64,000 bases of DNA. Source: Dama dama. Lineage: Eukaryota; Chordata; Mammalia; Artiodactyla; Cervidae. Location: positions 40,269,501 through 40,333,500 of the forward strand of contig NC_083710.1 in assembly GCF_033118175.1 (NCBI RefSeq). The letters are read 5' to 3'. The notes below the pieces were generated by a model. That model had not been told where the DNA came from. It searched no databases and saw nothing but the letters and a program-made list of their open reading frames with translations. This document shows, in pieces, positions 34,386 through 45,227 of this stretch. The position numbers and the translations under genes were made by a program. Within the stretch, counting starts at the first letter, position 1. Each line of letters starts with the position of its first letter.

Positions 34386-34602
34386 GTATGGCTGAGCAGG
34401 TAAAGAATTACCACGATGCAAGAGACACAGGAGACGTTGGTTGGATCTCTGGGTTGGGAAGATCCCTTGGAGGAGGAAACTGCAATCCCCTCCAGTATGC
34501 CTGCCTGGGAAAATCTTATGGACAGAGGACCCTGGTGGGCTACAGTTCATGGGGTCTCAGAGTCGGACACGACTGAGTGACTGAGCATGCGTGCACATCA
34601 GA
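34386..34602 (+). mobile_element. Bov-tA SINE
   Basis: Sense copy, with the head diverged (atggctgagcaggtaaagaa) and the A-unit well kept (gagtcggacacgactgagtg). Confidence 0.9.
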
Positions 34603-34689
34603 TAGTATGAGAAATTCTTTTTGAGAATTGTTTTAGCTATTTTAAGTTCTTTACAAATGACAGTGAAATTATGCAGCGACTAGAACTAG

Positions 34690-34860
34690 TAGGTACTTCT
34701 GATGAGAGTTTAAAATGGTACAACCACCTTGTAAAGTTGAAGTGTTTCATCTAGTTATACATACACATATGAGACAGCCATTCTATTCATATGGATGACC
34801 CAAGAAAAATGAAAGCATATGCTGACAAAAAAAAACCTTGTATGTGAACGTGGATTAGTT
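34690..34860 (+). mobile_element. Old L1 LINE, ORF2 3' remnant
   Basis: Matches in order the end of L1 ORF2 / start of 3' UTR (gtttaaaatggtacaaccac, then ttgtatgtgaacg). Highly diverged, no frame. Confidence 0.6.
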
Positions 34861-34874
34861 TAATATATGTGTGT

Positions 34875-35010
34875 GTGCTCATTTGTGTCCAACTTTTTGC
34901 GACGCTATGGGCTGTAGCCCACTAAGTTCCTCTGTCCCTGGGATTCTCCAGGCAAGAATACTGAAATGGGTTTCCATTTCCTCCTCCACAAGATCTTCCC
35001 AACTCTGAGG
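34875..35010 (-). mobile_element. BOV-A/Bov-tA SINE fragment
   Basis: One antisense A-unit (gtgctcatttgtgtccaact to agatcttcccaactctgagg). The tRNA-like part is absent. Confidence 0.85.
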
Positions 35011-35189
35011 CAATAGTGGCAAACCAATTAGACAAAAATTCTGGCTTTTATGAAACTCACATTCTAATGAGGAAAAGCCTAATAAATAAACATATAAATC
35101 AGTTAAGTATATACTATTTTACATGGTGATAAAGACTACAAAATAAAGTACAATTATCAAAATGTAATTAACTACAATGCAATTATAAA

Positions 35190-35562
35190 AATCATTAACT
35201 TTCTGGTAGCAACTTTCAGATTTTCTATGTATAATATTGTGTCACCTGTAAACAGTGACGGTTTCTCTTCTTCTTTTCCAGTTTGGATTCCTTTTATTTC
35301 CTTTTTTTCCCTCGGACTGCCATAGCTACAGCTTCTAAAACTATGTTAAATAAAAGTGGCAAGAGTGAACATCCTTGTCGTGTTCCTGATCTTAGAGGAA
35401 ATGCTTTCAGCTTTTCATGATGGAGTATGATGTTATCTGTAGGTCTGTCATTTATGGTCTTTATTATGTCGAGGTTTGTTTTCTCTATGCCCACTTTCTG
35501 GGGAACGTTTTTCTTAAATAGGTGCTGAAGTTTTTGTTCTTCTTGAGAACTCCTTGCAGAAA
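35190..35562 (-). mobile_element. L1 LINE, antisense reverse transcriptase fragment
   Basis: Minus-strand reading gives the L1 reverse transcriptase tract with GTRQGCSLLPLLFNIVLEAV (part of a 120-codon frame 35294-35656 whose N-terminus is SINE sequence). The FADD box lies outside the fragment. Ends at a Bov-tA. Confidence 0.85.
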
Positions 35563-35766
35563 GAAAGTGAATGTTTTGCTCAGTCATGTCCAACTCTTTG
35601 CGACCCCATGGACTATAGCCTGCCAGGATCCTCTGTCCATGAGATTCTCTAGGCAAGAATACTGGAGTGGGTTGCTATTCCCTTCTCCAGGGGATATTCC
35701 TGTCTCAGGGATTGAATTGGAATCTCCTGCATTGCAGGAAGATTATTTACCATCTGAGTCAAATGA
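35563..35766 (-). mobile_element. Bov-tA SINE
   Basis: Antisense copy from agaaagtgaatgttttgctc to ttaccatctgagtc. Confidence 0.92.
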
Positions 35767-36175
35767 TATAATTAGATATTCTAAAGTACTGCAGTAATTT
35801 AGTATGTAAGTCCACATACAACCTCAGATATATGATGTGCCTATTAATTTCATTTGTAAATATTACATGTATATATTTATAAGTATATATACAATTTATG
35901 GAGTCAAATACATTTACTTTTTTCTTTATCACCATCTATATTCCCAAAAGTTTCTGAAGTCCTTAAATATTTTCTTGCAAGATTTTTTGTTTATATTTTT
36001 TATTAAATATTTTACCTACTTATATTTAATTGGTACATTCTATGAGTTAAGTATCCAATTTTTGTGTATAAATTTAATATAAATAATATATAATTATATT
36101 TAATGAAAAATTCCTTTTCATTTTTTTTAAAATTTTGCCATGGATTTCTTACATTTATTTACCTTCAAGATTTGT
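35767..36175. other. Very AT-rich DNA
   Basis: About 0.4 kb of A/T-rich sequence (tatatatttataagtatata). No gene or family assigned. The plus-strand frame at 35837-36082 is low-complexity. Confidence 0.6.
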
Positions 36176-36388
36176 CCTCTTTGGTAGCTCAGATGGTAGA
36201 GCATTGGCCTACAATGCGGGAAACCCAGGTTCAGTCCCTGGGTTGGGAAGATCCTCTGGAGAAGGAAATGGCAACCCACTCCAGTACTCTTGCCTGGAAA
36301 ATCCCATGAACAGAGGATCCCGGTAGGCTGCAGTCCATGGGGTTGTGAAGAGTCAGAGGCGACTGAGTGACTTCACTTTCACTTTAAA
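36176..36388 (+). mobile_element. Bov-tA SINE
   Basis: Sense copy with an unusually tRNA-like head: box A-like ggtagctcagatggtagagc and box B-like ggttcagtccc. It is followed directly by the A-unit and a cactttcacttt tail, so it is a SINE and not a tRNA gene. Confidence 0.93.
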
Positions 36389-37352
36389 TCCTCCCTACTC
36401 TGAAAATTTCCCAACCCCCACTTCCTCCAAATCAACTCTGGGTCAAGGAATTTTACACAAGTGAATCTTCTGAGAAGTCAAGAAACAAAGTGGAAAAAAA
36501 AAAAAAATAAGACAGGCAAGGGAGAAAAACCAACAAAATTTATATAAATAGATAATTTACCACTGTGGGCCACTGGGGAAAGATCTCTCTGGGAACCATG
36601 CTGATCTTGTCTCATAAATATCTCACCTGAAATTGGGGAGGCTAAGGTTTTATCCAAAGAATCTCAGAGTACTGAGGAAAATGTCTACATTGAGGTAACG
36701 AGAGACACATGCTTGTGGTGGGAAACTGTGCATGTGACTATGGGGTAGAGAAATTAACAGAACCTTCCTATGGCACCTTTTAGCAATCTGTGATTGGGAT
36801 TTTCAGTGAATATTAATATTTTCTGAACATCTTCACTTTTTATTAAGCTTTTTAAGCTTCCCACAACCATCAAATAGACACAGCTCTGTAAAATGAAGAA
36901 ATAGATTCCCAGGGAATATATATATTTTAGCTAAATGATGTAGACTCTAATTGCTAAGGTACTATTAAGACTAATATTTTTATGCCTAGTATTTCATGCT
37001 AACTTGATTATTACAGGAAATCTAAGGAAAGCAGGAAAGATATGTATCAATACCAGATATGAATCCTCATACTACTCATTTCCTCTTTTACTTGGACTCA
37101 ATATTCCTCTTTTCCCACTGTCACAAACTCAATCTGTGCCCACCTGAAATTAGAGAATATTATCTATAGTTTTCTAATATCTTCAAAAACTCTCTGAAAG
37201 TTGGCTTCATTTTGTCTTAGACATAAACTGAATATTCATTATGGAAATTATTTACTCTTTAATTCTTCAAAATAAAGGTTGTTTTTCTTTACCCCCTGGC
37301 ATGTACTTCTGATATTTTTGTTCCCTTCTATTACTATTTTTATTATGTCCTC
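36389..37352. other. Unassigned DNA
   Basis: About 1 kb with a short A-run near 36493-36507. No gene, exon or family recognised. Confidence 0.6.
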
Positions 37353-37363
37353 TTTCATTCTAT

Positions 37364-37788
37364 CAGTTCAGTTCAGTTCAGTTGCTCAGTCATGTCCGAC
37401 TCTTTGTGACGCCATGAACTGCAGCATACCAGGATTCCCTATCCATCACCAACTCCCGGAGCTTGGTCAAACTCATGTCCTCAAGTCGGTGATGTCATTC
37501 AACCATCTCATCCTCTGTCGTCCCCTTCTCCTCCTGCTTTCAATCTTTCCTGGCATCAGGCTCTTTTTCAAGGAGTCAGTTCTTCACATTAGGAGGCCAA
37601 AGGATTGGAGTTTCAGCTTCAGCATCAATCCTTCCAATAAATATTCAGGACTGATTTCCTTTAGGATGGACTGGTTTGATCTCCTTGCAGTCCAAGGGAA
37701 CTCTATAGAGTCTTTTCCAACACCACAGTTCAAAAGCATCAATTCTTTGGCGCTCAGGTCTCTTCATGGTCCAACTTACATCCATATA
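37364..37788 (-). mobile_element. BovB LINE 3' end, antisense (first part)
   Basis: Starts with (cagtt)n and runs through the C-terminal coding region. The whole BovB (37364-38281) is flanked by the perfect 11-bp duplication tttcattctat at 37353-37363 and 38282-38292. It is interrupted at 37789 by a Bov-tA. Confidence 0.94.
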
Positions 37789-38003
37789 GAAAGTGAAAGT
37801 GAAGTTGCTCAGTCATGTCTGACTCTTTGCGACCCCATGGACTGTAGCCTATCAGGTTCCTCCATCCATGGGATTTTCCAAGCAAGAATACTGGAGTGGG
37901 TTGCTGTTTCCTTCTCCAGGAGATCTTCCTGACCCAGGGATTGAACCCAGGTCTCCCACATTGTAGGCAGATGCTTTACCACCTGAACCACCAGGGAAGC
38001 CAT
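37789..38003 (-). mobile_element. Bov-tA SINE inside BovB
   Basis: Complete antisense copy (gaaagtgaaagtgaagttgc to ccaccagggaagcc). Perfect 9-bp duplication atccatata at 37780-37788 and 38004-38012, derived from the BovB. Confidence 0.95.
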
Positions 38004-38281
38004 ATCCATATATGACTACTGGAAAAACCATAGCTTTGACTGGATGGACCTTTGTTGGCAAAGTAATGTCTCTGCTTTTTAATATACTGCTTAGGTTTGT
38101 CATAGCTTTTCTTCCAAGGAGGAAACGTCTTTTAATTTCATGACTGCAGTCACCATATGCAGTGATTTTGGAACTCAAGAAAATAAAATAAAGTCTGTCA
38201 CTGTTTCCATTGTTTCCCCATCTATTTGCCATGAAGTAATGGGACCAGATGCCATGATCCTAGTTTTTCGAACTAAGAATA
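38004..38281 (-). mobile_element. BovB LINE, antisense (second part)
   Basis: Continues to the [18 protein letters not shown] region and ends at the right-hand copy of the 11-bp duplication. The total BovB insert is about 700 bp. Minus-strand frame 37852-38232 joins BovB and SINE sequence and is not a gene. Confidence 0.93.
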
Positions 38282-38646
38282 TTTCATTCTATTCCCTTTT
38301 CTAAAACATTTTCCTTCAACTTCCTTCACAAATATAGATACATTGGTTTTGGGGAGATTCCAGATGAGTGAAAGTGATTTTTCTCAACTCTCTTATCCTA
38401 TATCCTACATTAATACTATACCCCTGACCCTCAGTGAAGAGTCTTGGGGACAAACTGGTAGATATATAATTACTCACACTGGAGGTAAGCTGCACTGACA
38501 CTCTACTCTGTTATATCAGGTTACACATGGCTGTTAATAAGATGTTTAGTTAGGAACTGGTTTCTCCTTAGCCTCAGATTTCTTACTCATGCATTATTTC
38601 ATCAGAGGGTAGAAGAACTGCGGGTCTCTTCTCTCCTAGAGAAGAG

Positions 38647-38863
38647 AGCTTCCCTGGAGGCTCAGATGGTAAAGCGTGTGCCTACAATGTGGGAGACCCG
38701 GTTTCAATCCCTGGGTCAGGAAGATCTCCTGGAGAAGGAAATGGCAACCCACTCCAATATTCTTGCCTGTAAAATCCCATGGATGGAGGAACCTAGTAGG
38801 CTACAGTCTGCGGGGTCACAAAGAGTCGGACATGACTGAGTGACTTCACTTTCTTTCTTTCTT
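38647..38863 (+). mobile_element. Bov-tA SINE
   Basis: Sense copy with a (TTTC)n tail. The duplication is imperfect: tctctcctagagaagag (38630-38646) and tctctcctaaaagag (38864-38878). Confidence 0.92.
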
Positions 38864-39089
38864 TCTCTCCTAAAAGAGCCTCATCCTGGTTTAAAATTTA
38901 GTTCATTTACATTTCTCTTAATCTTCAGATCACTGATTCTTTTTTTAAATCTATAATTTTATGAATGGTCCAAATTGTTTGAATTCATAGATTTGGAGTA
39001 AAAAGTTCTTCAAACTTCGCCAACTAAAGATTGCCATCCAGCTCTACAGAGATTTAATCTTCAGCCACTGAAGTAGCTGAACTTCAACA

Positions 39090-39484
39090 CACCCTGAGAA
39101 GAGTTCAGGGCAGAGATCAAGAAGGAGGCATTCTGTCCTCTGGGGGAAAACAAATGGCATTGCAGGCCTTCAGATAAGCATTTTTGGAACAAAATTTTAT
39201 GAGCCCCCCCCCCCCCTTTTTTGGTACCTTCTTTTACTTAGGAAATGAATAAAATCATTAATTGAGATATCTACTCCTCATGACTAGAATTTACTGAAAT
39301 ATGTGCTTGATTAGAGGTACCCCTTCTTCAAAATAGCATATATGCTGACCTCCCCTTTTCCCTCTTTGGAGTAGTTCTTCAGAGCTATGTAACAGATTAT
39401 CTCCCAGGCTATAGTCCTCAGCGAATCCTCAAATAAAACTGAAACTACAACTATCATGTTGTACATTTTTATTTTAGTCGACAA
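39090..39484 (+). mobile_element. Old LTR, ERV1-like (tentative boundaries)
   Basis: The 3' part reads like an LTR: caaataaaactgaaactaca (polyadenylation signal) about 55 bp before a terminal tttattttagtcgaca, a common class I LTR ending. The start is uncertain and no duplication was found. A 13-C run sits at 39204-39216. No retroviral genes adjoin. Confidence 0.55.
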
Positions 39485-40384
39485 CTTCTATGTTCTAACC
39501 AGAATTTATAGTTTCCATTTTTTGACTTTTTAACCTTTATTTCTCTAGTCTTATTCCATCTTTTAACATCTTCAATTACTCCAACTCTGGCAAAATCTTC
39601 ATTTCAACCACACTTATTTCTGACAATAATATCTATCCTTACAATTTAATTGATTTAGCAAACCCATTCTGATAATTATTTCAATTCATTAGAAACTTCT
39701 GTTCCTTGAAGTGAGTATTAGGGAAATAAAATAGAAGTCTTTTTCAGGCAAAAGAGCAGAGCAGACCTCTGACCTTGCTTCTAAGTTGACTGGACACTGC
39801 CCTGACTGGGAATGACCAGGGGGAGTGACTGCCTGCTGTGAGTGCAAGACTTGCAACATGACAGATAAGATAGGAAAATAATATTGAAATTGTTGAGCCT
39901 CTGGAGGGGGCCAGGCCAACCAAGCTCCAGATTTAACAATATTCCAAGTTTTACAAGACAAAATAAGCAGTATTAACATGAAACCAAGCTTGCAATTTGA
40001 TCACAGATTGATGATGATATCAGTTTGCATTATCCTTGGATTGTAAGTGGGAACCCCAAACTGCAATCTTTGAAGTCTCACCCCCAGAGCAAACATAGTG
40101 CCTGGGACCTTTTCTGAACTGGGACTCCAGATGTGCTATGACTTGGGACTTCCCAGTGCTGTTTAAATCTGGATGTTGGTCAAAACCAAATTTGGTGATG
40201 TATTCTCTGTGCTTTCTGTTTCTCTCTTCTTTTAATGTTAGCATATTGAAAGCTCTACAATTCTCTCATAAATATTTGTATTACTTGTTTGTATATAACT
40301 TTTGGCTTATTTTGTTAACAGATACTTTGAACCTGAGATGAAAGTGAAAACTTTGGCAAAACAGTGAGATATTAAAAAAAAAAA
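39485..40384. other. Unassigned DNA, possibly retroviral-derived
   Basis: 0.9 kb between two LTR-like blocks. The frames at 39689-39979 and 40020-40244 (minus) are unrecognised. A 13-A run lies at about 40374-40386. I see no gag, pol or env motifs. Confidence 0.45.
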
Positions 40385-40930
40385 AAGTATTTGCCTCTGG
40401 ACCTAGTTCCTGGCACAGAGCTCTTAAAAACCCTGTAATTTCAAAAGTGGGAAAAGCATTAAGGGCATCATTTGTACTAGTGAGGTGACCCTTGATGGGC
40501 TCCTGGATGGGGACTGGTCACTAGAAAGACCAAGCCATAGTTTAAATTTTGGAATTTTTAGCCCCTCTATACTTCTCTAGTAGTTGATCACTCCTACTGT
40601 GAGGAAGCCTCTATAAAAACTCCAATAGTATTGGGTTTGAAGAGGCTTCATTTTGGTAAAAGCATCTACATCAGGATGGTGATGCTCCCCCACTCTACAG
40701 GGACTGAAGAGCTCAGGAACCTTCCAGACCTCTGTTTATGTATCTTTTCATGGGGCTGCCCATCTGTATTCTTTACCATATCCTTTAATAAACAGTAAAA
40801 ATAAGTACATAAGTATGTTTCTCTAGACTCCATGAGCTCCTCTAGCAAACTAGTTGAATGTGAGGAGGGGTCCTGGGGACCTCCAGGACCTATTTAGTCA
40901 AGTAAAACAGAAGTTTTAGGCAACCTTGAG
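40385..40930 (+). mobile_element. Old LTR, ERVL/MER-type
   Basis: Recognisable ancient mammalian LTR sequence: a TATA-like ctataaaaactccaatag at about 40610, then gtatcttttcatggggctg, a polyadenylation signal (aataaa, about 40786) and the ctctagcaaactagttgaat tract. Family name not fixed; ends are approximate. Confidence 0.65.
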
Positions 40931-42070
40931 ACTAAGAGAGTTCCAGAAAAACATCTATTTCTGCTTTATTGACTATGTCAAAGCCTTTGACTGTGTGGAT
41001 CACAATAAACAGTGGAAAATTCTTAAAGAGATGAAAATACCAAACCATCTGACCTGTCTCTTGAGAAAACTGTATACAGGTCAGGAAGCAACAGTTAGAA
41101 TTGGACATGGAACAATGGACTGGGAAAAGGAGTACATCAAGGCTGTATATTGCCACCCTGTTTATTTAACTTATATGCAGAGTACATCATGAGAAATGCT
41201 GGGCTGGAAGAAGCACAAGTTGGAATCAAGATTGCCGGGAGAAATATCAATAACCTCAGATATGCAGATGACACCACCCTTATGGCAGAAAGTGAAGAGG
41301 AACTAAAAAGCCTCTTGATGAAAGTGAAAGAGGAGAGTGAAAGAGTTGGCTTAAAGCTCAGCATTCAGAAAACGAAGATCATGGCATCTGGTCCCATCAC
41401 TTCATGGGAAATAGATGGGGAAACAGTGGAAACAGTGGCAGACTTTATTTTTTGGGGCTCCAAAATCACTGCAGATGGTGACTGCAGCCATGAAATTCAA
41501 AGATGCTTATTCTTTGGAAGGAAAGTTATGACCAACCTGGATAGCACATTTAAAAGCAGAGACATTACTTTGCCAACAAAGGTCCATTTAGTCAAGGCTA
41601 TGGTTTTTCCAGTAGTCATGTATGGATGTGAGAGTTGGACAGTGAAGAAAGCTGAGCACCAAAGAACTGATGCTTTTGTTCTGTGGTGTTGGAGGAGACT
41701 CTTGAGAGTCCTTTGGACTGCAAGAAGATCCAGCCAGTCCATCCTAAAGGAGATCAGTCCTGGGTGTTCATTGGAAGAACTGATGCTGAAGCTGAAACTC
41801 CAGTACTTTGGCCACCTCATGCGAAGAGTTGACTCATTGGAAAAGACCCTGATGCTGGGAGGGATTGGGGGCAGGAGGAGAAGGGGACGACAGAGGATGA
41901 GATGGCTAGATGGCATCACCGACTCGATGGGCATGAGTTTGAGTAAACTCCAGGAGTTTGTGATGGATAGGGAGGCCTGGCGTGCTGCAATTCATGGGGT
42001 CGTGAAGAGTCGGACACGACTGAGCGACTGAACTGAACTGATACAGCATCCTCTGAACTGAACTGAACTG
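40931..42070 (+). mobile_element. BovB LINE, well preserved
   Basis: 1.1-kb sense copy starting in the AREFQKNIYFCFIDY region, abutting the old LTR, and running to the 3' end. The 3' terminus is odd: the ctgaactgaactga tail occurs twice, separated by tacagcatcctct (42020-42075). Motif A (DYVKAFDCVDHN) is kept. A small deletion near 41120 removes codons of the TDWFQIGKG region and shifts the frame there, so the long ORF begins after it. Confidence 0.95.
41150..42031 (+). pseudogene. BovB reverse transcriptase C-terminal half, open frame
   Basis: The longest open frame in the window, 293 codons without interruption to the natural BovB stop. It begins at the [11 protein letters not shown] motif; the Met is a non-native internal residue. 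YADD catalytic residues lie at codons 38-41 (41261-41272). Thumb sequence with [13 protein letters not shown] follows, then ELW-region [19 protein letters not shown] and the normal C-terminus ending RLSD. It lacks the endonuclease and the first half of the polymerase, so it is not functional alone. The open frame suggests a relatively young copy. Confidence 0.92.
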
Positions 42071-42954
42071 ATGTAACATCCAGCTGGTGTCTCAGATAAT
42101 TGCTTGGTAGGGAAAAACTCCTCATGCATTTGGTGACAGAAGTATCAGAAGTAAAGTGTTCTGTGAGAAAATGAAGGTGACACACAGGAGGAAAGACTTT
42201 CATTTTTCTTAATATATGTACCTCTGTCACATTTTTAGTAATCCATGCTGTCTTTCATGTTCTCACTTCTAGCCTTATGCTGATTACATATCATGGTCCC
42301 ATTTTACCATTTTATTCATTTATTGTCATCAGAAGCATTTAAATTCCTTCTCTCTTTTTATTTTACTGACTTTTATAATAACACATATTTTGAAGTACTG
42401 TAGGAAACTAACAACCGTGTTTTAACTAAAAATCTCAAATTTGAGTTTAAAACAAAGCAAAATTATGCCATTTCCATCACTTTAGCTGATGATCTCTATG
42501 TTACCAACTCTGGTTATAATTTGTCTTCACTTTGTATCATCGTTCAGATGACTTCTGGGATCTTACACATTTCATTTCTCCTTGGTTCTGTGATTCTTTT
42601 GTTTCTTGAAAATGTCTTGATACTCCACTAAAAGTGTGTAATTTTTTTTTTCTTCTCAATTGTTTTTTTTTTTTTAGCTACTCTCAGCTCCCCTTAGCCT
42701 TCAAATATTTTCTACTCATTACATGAGCCCTGGATTATCTTTCCTTCTCAGTCAATGGATTTTTTCCTATATTATTTTTTTTGAAGTGACATGGTTGTAT
42801 ATACCATTCATGTATGTGATTCTAAACTTCTCTCCTTTCATACAATACATGCAAGTGGTTTCTAAACTTAAATCTTATCCTCTGATTTTTCAATTGAAGT
42901 AGAGAATCATGTATCCACCATCTGAGAATTTAATTGGGATACCTAAACATTGTC
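42071..42954. other. Unassigned AT-rich DNA
   Basis: 0.88 kb, T-rich runs at about 42640-42675. No gene or family recognised. Confidence 0.55.
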
Positions 42955-43818
42955 ACCCTACTTATATAGTGTATATGCAGAGTACATCAAGCAAAATACT
43001 GGCCTAGATGAATCACAAGCTGGAATGAAGATTGCCTGGAGAAATATAAACAACCTCAGATATGCAGATGAAACCACGCTAAAGGTGGAAAGTGAAGAAG
43101 AACTAAAGAGCATCTAGATGAGGATGAAAAAGGAGAGTGAAAAACTGATTTCAAACTCAAAATTCAAAAAAAACTAACTTCATGACATCTAGTCCCATCA
43201 CTTCATGGAAAAGAGAAGGGGAAAAAAAGTAGATTTTATTTTATTTTCTTGAGCTCCAAAATCACTGCAGACAGCGACTGCAACCGTGAAATTAAAAGAC
43301 ACTTGCTCTTCAGAAGAAAAGCTATGACAAACCTAGACATCATATTAAAAAGCAGAGACATCACTTTGCTAACAGGGTTGTATATAGTCAAAGCTATGGT
43401 TTTTCCAGTAGTCAAGTACAGATGTGACAGTTGGATCATAAAGAAGGCTGAGTGATGAAAAATTAATGCTTTCAAATCATGATGTTGGAAAGACTCTTGA
43501 TAATTCCCTTGACTGCAAGGAGATCAAACCAGTCAATCTTAAAGAAATGAACCCTGAATATTCATTGGAAGGGTGATGGTGAAGCTCCAATAATTTGGCC
43601 ACTTGATGAGAAGAGCCAACTCATTAGAAAAGACCCTTGTGCTGGGAAAGATTGAAGGCAAGAGGAGAAGAGGGTAGCAGAGGATGAAATAGTTAGATAA
43701 CATCACATACTCAATGTACAAGAATTTGAGCAAACTCCGGGAGATAGTGGAGGACAGGGGGAGGCTGGTGTTCTACAGTCCACGGGGTCACAAAGAGTCA
43801 GACACAACTGAATGATTA
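42955..43818 (+). mobile_element. BovB LINE, old
   Basis: A diverged sense copy starting at the [17 protein letters not shown] region. The catalytic box reads YADE (43071-43082), losing the second aspartate. Internal stops and indels are frequent, and only a 68-codon piece (43249-43455, KITADSDCNREIKRHLL) is open. Ends near acacaactgaatga. Confidence 0.9.
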
Positions 43819-44260
43819 ACGCACACTATTGAAAGCTCAATTTTTATATCTGTAAATGCTCAAGGTCAATACAGAATTATTCCTAAAAGTAACTATAAGT
43901 GTTAGAGGTAAGAGGTAAGTTTCTCTGCACTGAGTAAAAGAAGATATTTATTTTTTCAAGAATGGTTCCTACTTCTTCGTGTGTGCTTGATTGGCTATCA
44001 GTTTATAATATGTAGAATTACATTGTAACACCAAGACAGAAAAAAACAAACAAGCAAACAAACATCTAAGTCTAACGAACCAGGAATAGAAACAAGAATG
44101 AAAATTACAAACCAAGGCAGCTAATCTCTCAAGACTTCTACAAGGAGTCAAGATCTTGCCTCTTTCTCTGCTTTTCAAGATAAACAGCTAACTTGTTCTG
44201 TGTAATTTTTTTATGCACACATGCCCCTCTGTGTTCAACCCACACAATAATAATCTTCAT
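43819..44260. other. Unassigned DNA
   Basis: Contains a short (CAAA)n tract at about 44041-44062; otherwise nothing recognised. Confidence 0.55.
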
Positions 44261-44271
44261 TTCTAGCCATG

Positions 44272-44418
44272 CTAGAAATGCTGCTGCTGCTGTTGCTGCT
44301 AAGTCGCTTCAGTCGTGTCCGACTCCGTGTGACCCCATAGATGGCAGCCTACCAGGCTCCTCTGTCCATGGGATTTTCCAGGCAAGAGTACTGGAGTGGG
44401 TTGCCATTGCCTTCTCTG
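44272..44418 (+). mobile_element. BOV-A SINE, single unit
   Basis: One A-unit starting with (CTG)n. Perfect 11-bp duplication ttctagccatg at 44261-44271 and 44419-44429. Low divergence suggests a recent insertion. Confidence 0.95.
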
Positions 44419-44542
44419 TTCTAGCCATGAGGGCAGACTAATTCTAAATCCCTGAAAGAGATCATCCAATTATCCCAGTTTGGATGAGACTTTTAAGCAT
44501 GGCCTCTTGGCTTCAACCTAGAATGTGTGTTAAGTAGAACAA

Positions 44543-44772
44543 CAGCAACAATAAGTTATGTGAAAATGTTATTCTCTCAATTGTGTCTGATTCTTTATGA
44601 TCCCATGGACTGTATAGCTCACCAAGCTCCTTTGCCCATGGAATTCTCCAGGCCAGAATACTGCAGTGGGTAGCTGTTCCCTTCTCCAGTGGATCTTCCT
44701 GACCCAGGGATTGAACCCAGGTGTCCTTCATTGTAGGCAGATTCTCTACCATCTGGCCACCAGGGAAGCCCA
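44543..44772 (-). mobile_element. Bov-tA SINE
   Basis: Complete antisense copy with a perfect 12-bp duplication taagtagaacaa at 44531-44542 and 44773-44784. The body is moderately diverged. Confidence 0.94.
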
Positions 44773-45011
44773 TAAGTAGAACAAATATGGCTCTGAAAAC
44801 TCAGTCTTTTGAAAATGAAGTTCCCAAAGAATAGTTGGTATGTACAAGCAATGAGATCTCTAATATATTTAGGTAGCAGAAATAATGGTTTTAATTTTAC
44901 TTTGATTATAGATTTAAATTTGTCAAACATGGAATGAAAAGTAAGTAATTAAATACATATTCAATTTTTTCCCAGAGCCTCCTATGTTTAGATCTAAATG
45001 AATAGATCCAG

Positions 45012-45218
45012 GGACTTTCCTGGTGCTCCAGTGGTTAAGAATCCACCTTACAATACAGGAGACATGGGTTTGATCCCTGACTGCAGAACTAAGATCCCAC
45101 ATATGGTGGAGCATCTAGTCCCATGTGCCACAGCTAGAGAGCCAGTGAACCACAATGGAAGATCCCATGTGCCACAATTAGGACCTGAGGTAGTTTAAAA
45201 AAAAAAAATGTAGATTAG
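45012..45218 (+). mobile_element. CHR-type SINE, full length
   Basis: Sense copy from ggactttcctggtgctccag through the tRNA-related region to a 12-A run and tail. Duplication tagatccag at 45003-45011 and 45219-45227. Confidence 0.9.
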
Positions 45219-45227
45219 TAGATCCAG

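Noticed and set aside
35013..35150. Old DNA transposon or L2 relic
   Set aside because: A faint resemblance (gaaactcacattctaatgag) but too short and diverged to name.
36176..36260. tRNA gene candidate with box A and box B-like sequence
   Set aside because: It continues into a Bov-tA A-unit and tail; the tRNA-like part is the SINE head. The same holds for all other Bov-tA and CHR heads.
37279..37932. 217-codon plus-strand frame
   Set aside because: Antisense of a BovB 3' end running into an antisense Bov-tA; a chance fusion.
39485..40384. Internal retroviral genes between LTR-like blocks
   Set aside because: No gag, protease, polymerase or env motifs in any frame, and the two LTR-like blocks appear to be different families.
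41497..41934. 145-codon minus-strand frame opposite the best BovB frame
   Set aside because: Pure shadow of the sense reverse-transcriptase frame.
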